This document shows, one piece after another, positions 8,302-15,519 of a stretch of DNA of 64,000 nucleotides. Below the pieces are notes generated by a model. That model did no database searches. It was not told where the DNA came from and was given only the letters and a program-made list of their open reading frames with translations. Position 1 is the first letter of the stretch. Every line of letters starts with the position of its first letter. The DNA comes from Conexibacter arvalis (lineage in GTDB: Bacteria > Actinomycetota > Thermoleophilia > Solirubrobacterales > Solirubrobacteraceae): the NCBI RefSeq assembly GCF_014199525.1, contig NZ_JACHNU010000001.1, positions 372,001-436,000 on the forward strand. The letters run 5' to 3'. A program made the translations under genes and the position numbers.

Positions 8302-9371
8302 TGCCGTTCGCCGCGGCCGCCGCGCTCGCGCTGCCGCTCGCCGGCTGCGGCGGCGCCGGCGCGGGCGGCCCGGCCGTCGCCTCCGCCGAGCCCGACCCGC
8401 TCGGCAGCGGCCGCTCGGTGACCTTCGCCTTCGGAGGCGACGTCCACTTCGAGGAGGGCCTGCGCACGCGGCTGGACGCCGACCCGCGCACGGCGCTCGA
8501 CCCGCTGCCGCGGCTGCTGCGCGGCGCCGACGTCGCGATGGTCAACCTCGAGACGGCGGTCACGACCGACGGCGGGTGCCCGCAGAGACAGCCGAAGCAG
8601 TTCACCTTCGCGGTCGGCTCGAGCGCCTTCGCGGCGTTGAGAGCGGCCGGCGTGACGGTGACGACGATGGCCAACAACCACGGGCTCGACTGCGGTCGCG
8701 CCGGCCTCGTCCAGTCGCTGGAGGCGGCGAGACGGGCGGGGATGCCGCTGATCGGCGTCGGCGCCGACCGCGACGCCGCGTTCGCGCCGTACCGGACGCG
8801 CGTCAACGGCCAGCGGATCGCGATCGTCGCCGCCTCGCAGGTGCTCGACGACGAGCTGCGAGGCGAATGGATGGTGACCGACGAGCAGCCGGGGATGGCG
8901 ACCGCGCGCGACCTCGGGGGGCTGGTGCGGGCCGTGCGCGAGGCGCGCGCGAGCGCCGACACCGTCGTCGTCTTCCTCCACTGGGGGACCGAGCTGGGCC
9001 AATGCCCCAACCCGAGCCAGCCGCCGCTGGCGAGACTGCTCGCGGCCGCCGGCGCCGACGTCGTCGTCGGCTCCCACGCCCACGTCCTGCTCGGCGCCGG
9101 CTACCAGGGCCGCACGCTCGTCGCCTACGGCCTCGGCAACCTCGCCTTCTACGCGAAGGGAGCGCCGAGAACGACGAGCGGCGTCCTGCTCGTGACCGTG
9201 ACCGGCCGCCGCGTCGACCGCCACCGCTGGCGGCCCGCCGTGATCGAGGACGGCGCGCCGGTGCCGGTGCGCGGCGGCGCGGCCGACGCCGCCCGCGCCG
9301 CGTGGCGGGAGCTGCGCGGCTGCACCGGGCTCGCCGCGCGCCCGAGCGGCGCGTACCTGACAGCGGAGTGA
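8256..9371 (+). CDS. CapA/PgsA-type metallophosphoesterase-like lipoprotein
   Basis: 371 aa. A basic n-region (RGTARRRR), a hydrophobic stretch and the lipobox LAGC (Cys31) predict a lipoprotein. The mature part has the CapA pattern: FAFGGDVHF, VNLETAVT, TMANNHGLDCG, FLHWGTE and VVGSHAHVLLG, i.e. a calcineurin-like metal site. CapA-family proteins act in poly-gamma-glutamate or capsule synthesis and export; here it stands without capBC, so the polymer is unknown. GTG at 8256 is preferred over ATG 8301 because it supplies the signal peptide n-region. It is followed after 29 bp by a secreted glycosidase. Confidence 0.85.
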   Translation: MSRGTARRRRAAHVVMPFAAAAALALPLAGCGGAGAGGPAVASAEPDPLGSGRSVTFAFGGDVHFEEGLRTRLDADPRTALDPLPRLLRGADVAMVNLETAVTTDGGCPQRQPKQFTFAVGSSAFAALRAAGVTVTTMANNHGLDCGRAGLVQSLEAARRAGMPLIGVGADRDAAFAPYRTRVNGQRIAIVAASQVLDDELRGEWMVTDEQPGMATARDLGGLVRAVREARASADTVVVFLHWGTELGQCPNPSQPPLARLLAAAGADVVVGSHAHVLLGAGYQGRTLVAYGLGNLAFYAKGAPRTTSGVLLVTVTGRRVDRHRWRPAVIEDGAPVPVRGGAADAARAAWRELRGCTGLAARPSGAYLTAE

Positions 9372-9400
9372 CCGGACGGCACCGATACGCTGGCACGAGC

Positions 9401-10951
9401 GTGCCCAGCCGTGTCGTCACCGCCCTCGTCGGGCTGTTCGCGCTCGCAGCGGCGCTGCCGCCCATCTCCGGCGCAGCCGCGCGGAGCGCCGCGCCGACCT
9501 TCTCCAACCCCGTGATCGCGGGCCAGTTCGCCGACCCGACGGTGCTGCGCGACGGCGACGTCTACTACCTGTCGGTGACGAGCCGCGCGTGGGCGCCGAT
9601 CTTCCCGCTCTTCCGCTCGAGGGACCTCGTCAACTGGGAGCGGCTGCCGGCCGCGATGGCACGGCCGCCGGCGTGGGCGAGCGCGCCGTTCTGGGCGCCC
9701 GAGCTGGTCCGCTGGGACGGCGAGACGCGGATCTACTTCACCGCCCGCCCGCAGCGCGACATCCACGCGCCGTGCATCGGCGTCGCGCGCGCCGCCTCCC
9801 CCGACGGGCCGTACCGCGACCTCGGCAGACCGCTGCTGTGCCCGCCCGACGGGGCGATCGACGCCTTCGTCGCGCGCGACGAGCACGACAACCCCTACCT
9901 GCTCTATCGCCGCTTCGCCGGTGAGGGCGGCATCTGGGCGCAGCAGCTGAGCGCCGACGGCCTGCGCGTCACCGGCCCCGAGCGCCTGCTGATCGCGGTC
10001 GCGCCCGGGGACGACGGCGTCGTCGAGGGACCGGCCGTGATCGCGCGCGACGGCGCCTTCTTCCTCACGTTCGCGGCGCGCAACTGCTGCAAGCCGCCGT
10101 GCGACTACGTCCAGGCGATCGCCCGCTCCGACCGGCTGCTCGGGCCGTACGTGCGGGCGCCCCGCCTGGCGCTCGCGGGGACGCCGCGCGCTCGCTGCCC
10201 CGGTCACGGCACGCCGGTCGACGATCCGCTCGGCGGCGGCTGGTTCCTCCACCACGCGGTGCTCGCCGACGACCCGGTCAACGCCCGCCGCAACGTCTTC
10301 CTCGAGCCGCTCAGGTGGGGGCTCGACGGCTGGCCGGTGCTCGGCGACGCCGGCAGACCGCTGCTGCGCGCGCCCGGGCCGCCCGGCTTCGCCTTCCGCG
10401 CCCCGCTGCGTCAGACCCCCGACCTGAACGCGCCGTCGCTCGACGTCGGCTGGGAGTGGCCGTGGAACAGACCGGCGCGCGCGAGCCAGCGCGACGGCCG
10501 CATCACGCTCGGCGGCCAGCCGCGCGGCGCGGTGCTCGCGCGACAGGTCGCCGGCAGGATGGTGCGCGCCGAGGTGCGCACGACGGCGCGCGGGTGCGTC
10601 CCGGGCCTCGCCGCCGTCCAGGGCGACGAGCACGCCGGCGAGGCGATCGGCGTCGAGCGGCTCGCCGACGGGCGACTGCGCGCCTGGCGCGGCAGGGCCG
10701 GCGCCGGCGCGGGCCGCACGCTCGCGACGGTGACGCCGCCGGCGGGCGCCGTGCGCGCGACCCCGACGCTCGCGCTGACCGTGCGCGACAGCCGGCTCGT
10801 GCGGCTGTCGGTGCGCGCCGGCGGGCGGACGTACCGCATCGGCGGGGCGTTCGCGACCCCGCCGAAGCGGCGCGTCGTGCGCCTCGCGCTGACCTGCCGC
10901 GGGCCGCGCACGGCGCAGGCGCGCTTCGAGCGGCTGAGGATCTCGGGCTAG
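9401..10951 (+). CDS. Secreted GH43-like glycosidase
   Basis: 516 aa with an N-terminal signal peptide (hydrophobic residues 5-20, cleavage near AAARSAAP). A five-bladed propeller of the GH43 arabinanase/xylosidase type follows: NPVIAGQFADPTVLRDGDVYYL with Asp45 as the likely base, DAFVARDEHDNPYLLYRRF with the pKa-modulating Asp, and VVEGPAVIARDGAFFLTF with the likely acid Glu. The C-terminal part (from about residue 330) looks like a beta-sandwich. Expected to act on extracellular arabinan/xylan-type glycans. GTG at 9401, with TACGCT 9 nt upstream. Probably co-transcribed with the CapA gene 29 bp upstream. Confidence 0.82.
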   Translation: MPSRVVTALVGLFALAAALPPISGAAARSAAPTFSNPVIAGQFADPTVLRDGDVYYLSVTSRAWAPIFPLFRSRDLVNWERLPAAMARPPAWASAPFWAPELVRWDGETRIYFTARPQRDIHAPCIGVARAASPDGPYRDLGRPLLCPPDGAIDAFVARDEHDNPYLLYRRFAGEGGIWAQQLSADGLRVTGPERLLIAVAPGDDGVVEGPAVIARDGAFFLTFAARNCCKPPCDYVQAIARSDRLLGPYVRAPRLALAGTPRARCPGHGTPVDDPLGGGWFLHHAVLADDPVNARRNVFLEPLRWGLDGWPVLGDAGRPLLRAPGPPGFAFRAPLRQTPDLNAPSLDVGWEWPWNRPARASQRDGRITLGGQPRGAVLARQVAGRMVRAEVRTTARGCVPGLAAVQGDEHAGEAIGVERLADGRLRAWRGRAGAGAGRTLATVTPPAGAVRATPTLALTVRDSRLVRLSVRAGGRTYRIGGAFATPPKRRVVRLALTCRGPRTAQARFERLRISG

Positions 10952-11052
10952 TCGGTCGCGCCGCGCGCTCGTCCGGCGTCCGCTCGACGGGGCGCTCGAC
11001 GACGGCCGGACAGCGCGGCGGGCGGCCGGTGCGGCGACGGCTCGGCAGGCTT

Positions 11053-11066
11053 CAGGTCAGCACCTG
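11053..11066. promoter_or_regulatory. Inverted repeat before the WYL regulator
   Basis: CAGGT-CAGC-ACCTG lies 27 bp upstream of the ATG at 11093 and may be the regulator's own operator. The gap 10952-11092 holds nothing else convincing. Confidence 0.35.
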
Positions 11067-11092
11067 TCCTCAATCCCTGCGAGCCTGTCGCC

Positions 11093-12070
11093 ATGCTCGA
11101 GACCTCGGGACGCCTGCTCAGACTGCTGTCGCTGCTGCAGATGCGGCGCGAATGGAGCGGCGCGGAGCTGGCCGACCGACTCGGCGTCACCCCGCGCACG
11201 ATCCGCCGCGACGTCGACAAGCTGCGCGAGCTCGGCTACCCGGTCGACGCGACGCGCGGCGTCGCCGGCGGCTACCGCCTCGGCGCCGGCGCCGAGCTGC
11301 CGCCGCTGCTGCTCGACGACGAGGAGGCGGTCGCCGTCGCGATCGCGCTGCGGACCGCGACCGGCGGCGCGGTGGAGGGGATCGGCGAAAGCTCCGTGCG
11401 GGCGCTCGCGAAGCTCGAGCAGGTGCTGCCGAGACACCTGCGCCGGCGGGTCGGCGCGCTCCAGACCTTCACCGCCGCGCTGCCGATCGCGACCGACGCC
11501 GCCGTCGACCACGAGCTGCTGAGCCTGATCGCGAGCGCCGCCCGCGACCGCGAGCGGCTGCGCTTCTCCTACCGCCGCCACGACGGCGCGAGCGGCCGGC
11601 GGCTGGTCGAGCCGGTCCGGCTCGTGCACGCGGAGCGGCGCTGGTACCTCGTCGCGTGGGATGTCGACCGCGACGACTGGCGGCTGTTCCGCGTCGACCG
11701 GATCGACGGCAGGCCGATGGTCGACCGCCGCTTCGAGCCGCGCGATCCGCCGGCCGAGGACGTCGCCGCCTACGTGCAGCGGCAGGTCGCCAGCGCGCGC
11801 GGGCGGGTTGAGGCGCGCGTGCTGCTGCGCCTGCCGCTCGAGGAGGCCGTCGCGCGCGTGCCGTACCTGTCGGCGTCGCTGACGGCCGTCGACGCGGAGA
11901 GCTGCCTGCTGAGCACCCACTCGGAGTGGTACGGCGGCCTCGCCGTCCACGTCGCCTCGATCGGCTGCGAGTTCGAGGTGCTCGAGCCGCCGGCGTTCGT
12001 CGCCGAGGTCGAACGGCTGGCCGGCGCGTTCGGTCGCGCCGCCGGCGCCGCGCGCGGCGACGGCGGCTGA
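11093..12070 (+). CDS. WYL-domain transcriptional regulator (HTH_11-WYL)
   Basis: 325 aa. Residues 1-60 form a winged helix (LLRLLSLLQMRREWSGAELA, TIRRDVDKLRELGYPVDATRG, GGYRLGAG). The middle carries a WYL domain (RLRFSYRRHDG, VRLVHAERRWYLVAWDVDRDDWRLFRVDRI) and the C-terminus a WCX-type extension. WYL proteins sense nucleic acid or small ligands; in Actinobacteria this exact architecture is widespread. The gene lies 99 bp upstream of the squalene-cyclase-repeat gene in the same direction and may control it. Confidence 0.88.
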   Translation: MLETSGRLLRLLSLLQMRREWSGAELADRLGVTPRTIRRDVDKLRELGYPVDATRGVAGGYRLGAGAELPPLLLDDEEAVAVAIALRTATGGAVEGIGESSVRALAKLEQVLPRHLRRRVGALQTFTAALPIATDAAVDHELLSLIASAARDRERLRFSYRRHDGASGRRLVEPVRLVHAERRWYLVAWDVDRDDWRLFRVDRIDGRPMVDRRFEPRDPPAEDVAAYVQRQVASARGRVEARVLLRLPLEEAVARVPYLSASLTAVDAESCLLSTHSEWYGGLAVHVASIGCEFEVLEPPAFVAEVERLAGAFGRAAGAARGDGG

Positions 12071-12169
12071 GTCGGGCCGGTCCGTCTCGCCGGCGCGGAA
12101 CCCGCCTGCACGACGCATGACGTCCGTTTCGTTCAAGCGCTCCGGTGCGCGGCGCGCGACGATCTCCCC

Positions 12170-13099
12170 ATGATCGATCTCGCCGCAGCCCGCGACTTCA
12201 TGGCCACCCATGCCCGCCTGCTCGACCGGCGGCATCTCGACGTCGTGCTCGGCGGCGGCGCGCCGGCCGCCGTCGCGCTGACCGCGACGCTCGTCGGCTA
12301 CCGCAATCCCGACGGCGGCTTCGGCTGGGCGCTGGAGCCCGACCTGCGCGCCGAGAGCAGCCAGCCGGTCGGGGCGCTTCACGCGCTCGAGCTGCTGGAA
12401 TCGGCGCTCGCCGCGGGGCTCCCTCCTGACCGCGCGAGCGGCGGAACGCCGGTGCCGGCCGAGATCGGCCGCGCGCTGTGCGACTGGCTCGACCGCGTCA
12501 CGCTCGCCGACGGCGGCTTGCCCTTCTCGATCGCGGGCGCCGCCTCTCCCGGAACCGCGCCGTGGTGGGCCGGCGCCGACCCGACCGTCTCCTCGCTCCA
12601 CATCACGGCCGGGATCGCCAGCGCCGCCCACCGCCTCGCCGACCTCGACCCGGGCGTCGCGGCCCACCCGTGGCTGGAGCGCGTCACCGCGTACTGCCTC
12701 GGCGAGATCGGCCAGATGCGCGAGCGCGGGCCGGCGTACCAGCTGCGCTACGTGCTGTGGCTGCTCGACGCCGCGCAGGCGCGCGTCCCCGCCGCGGCCG
12801 CGGAGCTGGAGCGGATCGCGGCGTTCGTGCCGGCCGACGCCGAGCTGCCGGTCGAGGGCGGCGTCGAGGGCGAGCGGCTGCGCGCGCTCGACATCTCGCC
12901 GCTGCCCGGCCGCCCGCTGCGAGCGCTCGCGCCGGCCGACGCCGTCGCCCGCCATCTCGACGACCTCGAGCGCGAGCAGCGGGAGGACGGCGGCTGGACG
13001 GTCGACTTCCCGTCGGCGTCGCCGGCCGGCGCGATCGAGTGGCGCGGGATCGCGACCGTCAGAGCGCTCGCGCTGTTGCGGGCGCACGGTCGTCTCTGA
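12170..13099 (+). CDS. Prenyltransferase/squalene-oxidase repeat protein
   Basis: 309 aa, with alpha/alpha toroid repeats typical of the squalene-hopene cyclase/prenyltransferase clan: NPDGGFGWALEPD, DGGLPFSI and EDGGWTVDFP are QW-like repeats. The DxDD motif of true hopene cyclases is absent, so it is probably not a squalene cyclase. Substrate unknown. The protein is often seen beside WYL regulators, as here. Its end overlaps the convergent hydroxylase gene by 41 bp (13059-13099), so the two transcripts are antisense to each other at their 3' ends. Confidence 0.75.
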   Translation: MIDLAAARDFMATHARLLDRRHLDVVLGGGAPAAVALTATLVGYRNPDGGFGWALEPDLRAESSQPVGALHALELLESALAAGLPPDRASGGTPVPAEIGRALCDWLDRVTLADGGLPFSIAGAASPGTAPWWAGADPTVSSLHITAGIASAAHRLADLDPGVAAHPWLERVTAYCLGEIGQMRERGPAYQLRYVLWLLDAAQARVPAAAAELERIAAFVPADAELPVEGGVEGERLRALDISPLPGRPLRALAPADAVARHLDDLEREQREDGGWTVDFPSASPAGAIEWRGIATVRALALLRAHGRL

Positions 13100-13985
13100 C
13101 CGGTTCCGGCTCCAGCTCGGCGCGCTCGGGTCGCGGTCGCCAGCCCGGTCCGCGGAAGGCGTAGCCGAGGCGGTCGCGCCAGCCGCGCGCCCGCCGCACG
13201 TCGCGCCAGATGTCGACGTACTCGTGGAAGGCGACGCGGACCGGGTTGAACGTGTCGATGTTTCTCGTCAGCCCGTAGCGGACCCGCTCGCCCTCCGGCT
13301 CGAAGGTGCCGAAGAGGCGGTCCCAGACGATCAGGATCCCGCCGTAGTTGCGGTCGAGGTACTGCTGCTGGGAGCCGTGGTGGACACGGTGGTGGCTCGG
13401 GGTGTTGAAGATCCACTCGATCGGGCGCGGCAGTCTCCCGATCGTCTCGGTGTGGAGGCCGAACTGGTACAGCAGGCTCCACGACTGGGCGAGGAAGATC
13501 GTCCACACCTCGAAGCCGGCGAGCGGCATCCAGATCCAGAACAGCCCGACGCCGAACGGCGTCCAGTCCTGCCGCAGCGCGGTCGAGAGGTTGAAGTGCT
13601 GCGAGCTGTGATGGACGACGTGGGTCGCCCAGAAGAAGCGGACGCGGTGGTGGCAGCGATGCCAGATATAGAAGGTGAAGTCGTCGGCAAGGAAGAGCAG
13701 CGCCCAGCCCCACCAGGCGTCGGTCGGGATCCGCAGCGGGGTGAGCGTGAACAGCGCCGCGTAGACGGCGACTATGCCGAGCTTGAAGATCCCAAGGATG
13801 ACGAGGTGGCCGATCCCCATCGCCAGGCTCGTGCGCGTGTCGCGGAGCTCGTAGCCGATCGGCGCGCCCGGGTCTCGCTCGCGCCCGTCCGCGCTCGCCT
13901 CCCGCGCCTCGCGCACGAGCACGGCGAACTCGACCGCCATCGACAGCAGGAAGAACGGAACCGCGGCGAGGAAGACGCCGAGCAC
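13059..13985 (-). CDS. Sterol desaturase/fatty acid hydroxylase superfamily membrane protein
   Basis: 308 aa. Four or so membrane helices and the three histidine clusters of the membrane di-iron family: HRCHH, HHSSQH and HHRVHH. These bind two irons and catalyse O2-dependent hydroxylation or desaturation of a lipid. GTG at 13985 has GGAGG at ideal distance. The promoter region holds two perfect FadR/GntR-type operators (14056-14089), one of which covers the -10-like TATAAC. Control by the GntR gene upstream is therefore likely. Substrate (fatty acid, carotenoid or sterol-like) unknown. Confidence 0.9.
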   Translation of the reverse strand: MLGVFLAAVPFFLLSMAVEFAVLVREAREASADGRERDPGAPIGYELRDTRTSLAMGIGHLVILGIFKLGIVAVYAALFTLTPLRIPTDAWWGWALLFLADDFTFYIWHRCHHRVRFFWATHVVHHSSQHFNLSTALRQDWTPFGVGLFWIWMPLAGFEVWTIFLAQSWSLLYQFGLHTETIGRLPRPIEWIFNTPSHHRVHHGSQQQYLDRNYGGILIVWDRLFGTFEPEGERVRYGLTRNIDTFNPVRVAFHEYVDIWRDVRRARGWRDRLGYAFRGPGWRPRPERAELEPEPVRDDRAPATARAL

Positions 13986-14055
13986 GGCTCACCTCCGGAT
14001 GCGCGCCGGGCGAAGCTGGAGCCCGTCCTCCCGGTCGCACACCTCGCTCCGCACG

Positions 14056-14089
14056 CTGGTTGGACCAGTTGCCGAACTGGTTATACCAG
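14056..14089. promoter_or_regulatory. Two GntR/FadR-type operators before the hydroxylase gene
   Basis: CTGGT-TGG-ACCAG (14056-14068) and CTGGT-TAT-ACCAG (14077-14089) are perfect 13-bp palindromes of the form TGGTnnnACCA, 21 bp apart centre to centre, on one face of the helix. The second contains a minus-strand -10-like TATAAC. This matches the known TGGTnnnACCA-type site of FadR-subfamily GntR proteins. Confidence 0.8.
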
Positions 14090-14168
14090 TGGTGACGAGC
14101 CGCGGCAACCGCCGGCCGCGGCACCACACACCCCGGCCAAATCCCCACATCCGACGGGACAACGCTCG

Positions 14169-14217
14169 TATGAGTGGCGATCAGGGGTCGCAATACGACC
14201 CCAAATCGCCACTCATA
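14169..14217. repeat. 49-bp near-perfect palindrome
   Basis: TATGAGTGGCGAT begins the left arm and ATCGCCACTCATA ends the right arm. Arms of 22 bp pair with a single C/A mismatch around a 5-nt loop. There is no T-run on either strand. It may be a terminator for the minus-strand GntR gene or a dispersed palindromic element different from the copies at 893 and 47926. Confidence 0.75.
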
Positions 14218-14278
14218 CCGCGGTGGTCACGAGGGATGTGGGAGGGGCGCGTGGTGGCGGGGCCGGCGGAGGTGGCGG

Positions 14279-14347
14279 CGCGGGCGCGGGTGGCAGCGCG
14301 GCGCGGGCGCGGGTGGCAGCGCGGCGCGGGCGCGGGTGGCAGTGCGG
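14279..14347. repeat. 23-bp tandem repeat, three copies
   Basis: The core GGGTGGCAG recurs at 14288, 14311 and 14334, exactly 23 bp apart, in a GC-only context. It lies just past the stop of the GntR gene. Confidence 0.8.
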
Positions 14348-14357
14348 GGCAGCCGGC

Positions 14358-15242
14358 TCAGGCCGGCGGCTCGTCGGCTTCGAGCAGCGCGCGGGCGGCG
14401 GACTCGGCGGCGGCGGGGTCGCCGGCGGCGATCGCGTCGCCGAGCGCGTGGAGGCGCACCGGGTCGTCCGGGACGAGCGCGATCGCGAGGCGCGGAAACG
14501 ACGCGAGCGCGGCGAGCAGCGAGTTGAGCGCGAGCCGGTAGGCGAGGTTGCCGGCGCCGACGACGATCTCCCGCCACAACTCGTCGTAGAGCGCGAGCAC
14601 CGTCTCGTCTGCGGCACCGTCGGACGCGCGCTGGTCGGGACGGCCGGCCGCGCGCCGATCGGCGCCGTCAGGCGCGCGCTGGTCGGGACGGCCTGGGGCT
14701 CGCGGGTCGGTACCACTGGACGCGCGCTGGTCGGCGCCGCCGGGGGCGACGGGCGGGCGGGGTTCCGCACCGACCGAGGCGCCGGGGGCGTGCGCGCCCC
14801 CGGCACCCGGCGCGCGTGCCGCGGCGAGCGCGGCAGCGAGCGACGCGATCCGCTCGCGGGCCGCGGCCGGGGCGCGCTCGGCGCAGCGGCGGGCGGCGTC
14901 GGTGCCGATGCAGGCGCGCAGCTCGAGCACCGCGCGCACCAGCTCCTTGGGCGGCAGCTCGCCGGGGTCGTCGATCAGGTCGAGCAGTACCTCCAGGCCG
15001 CCGCGCTCGCGCCAGTCGAGCACGCGCGTCGGGCCGCCCTGGCTGATCTGGACGAGTCCGGCCTGCTCCAGCCGCTTCAGCGCCTCGCGCACCGCGTGGC
15101 GGTTGACGCCGAGCTCCTCGGCGAGCACCCGCTCCGAGGGCACCGCAGCGCCCGGCTCCAGCCGCCCGCTGAGGATCTCCTGCCGCAGCCGCTCGTGGAC
15201 GACGTCTGAGACGCGTCGTGCCTGGATGTCGCCAGCGGCCAT
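14358..15242 (-). CDS. GntR regulator, FadR/FCD subfamily, with a repeat insertion
   Basis: 294 aa. The N-terminal winged helix (RVSDVVHERLRQEILSGRLEPGAAVPSERVLAEELGVNRHAVREALKRLEQAGLV) is classic FadR, followed by an all-helical FCD-type ligand domain (VLELRACIGTDAARRC and on). The FCD region is interrupted around residues 140-205 by a 16-residue repeat insert (PDQRApdGAdrRAaGR, three units) encoded by a 48-bp tandem repeat. ATG 15242; a related operator (15247-15259) lies 5 bp upstream, indicating autoregulation. Two more operators lie before the hydroxylase gene downstream. Acyl-CoA or fatty-acid sensing is plausible but only inferred. Confidence 0.85.
   Translation of the reverse strand: MAAGDIQARRVSDVVHERLRQEILSGRLEPGAAVPSERVLAEELGVNRHAVREALKRLEQAGLVQISQGGPTRVLDWRERGGLEVLLDLIDDPGELPPKELVRAVLELRACIGTDAARRCAERAPAAARERIASLAAALAAARAPGAGGAHAPGASVGAEPRPPVAPGGADQRASSGTDPRAPGRPDQRAPDGADRRAAGRPDQRASDGAADETVLALYDELWREIVVGAGNLAYRLALNSLLAALASFPRLAIALVPDDPVRLHALGDAIAAGDPAAAESAARALLEADEPPA
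14625..14736. repeat. 48-bp tandem repeat, inside the GntR gene
   Basis: CGCGCGCTGGTCGG recurs at 14625, 14673 and 14721, 48 bp apart. It encodes degenerate 16-residue units in the middle of the FCD domain. Confidence 0.8.
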
Positions 15243-15246
15243 CGCA

Positions 15247-15259
15247 CCGGTTGTACCAG
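15247..15259. promoter_or_regulatory. GntR autoregulatory operator
   Basis: CCGGT-TGT-ACCAG, one mismatch from the palindromes at 14056 and 14077, directly upstream of the GntR ATG. Confidence 0.65.
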
Positions 15260-15287
15260 TGCGCGCCGGCCGCGGGTCGCGCCGGCC

Positions 15288-15399
15288 GCAAGCGACGGCC
15301 AAAGCACACGCCGACGACGCGCCGACCGCCGATCGCGCCGGACGCAAGCGACGGCCAAAGCACACGCCGACGACGCGCCGACCGCCGGTCGCGCCGGAC
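15288..15399. repeat. 56-bp tandem duplication between GntR and NTF2-like genes
   Basis: The unit beginning GCAAGCGACGG at 15288 is repeated from 15344 with one substitution (A to G). It fills much of the 277-bp gap 15243-15519. No gene is supported there. Confidence 0.85.
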
Positions 15400-15519
15400 G
15401 GCCGTGCGGGCGGAAGCCGGCGGTCGAGCGCATGTCGGCGGCGCGGGCGCGTCGGCGCAGCGGCGGCGCTCGGCGGGCGGGGCGGCGTCGCGGTCCGGCG
15501 CAACGGGTACCACCGGTCG

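Larger units (their letters stand above)
13986..14357. other. 372-bp gap between hydroxylase and GntR genes
   Basis: Contains the hydroxylase ribosome binding site and promoter, the two GntR operators, a 49-bp palindrome (14169-14217) and a 23-bp tandem repeat (14279-14347). No coding sequence is supported. Confidence 0.6.

Noticed and set aside
12170-13099. Squalene-hopene cyclase
   Set aside because: At 309 aa it is half the length of such enzymes and lacks the DxDD catalytic motif; only the toroid repeats are present.
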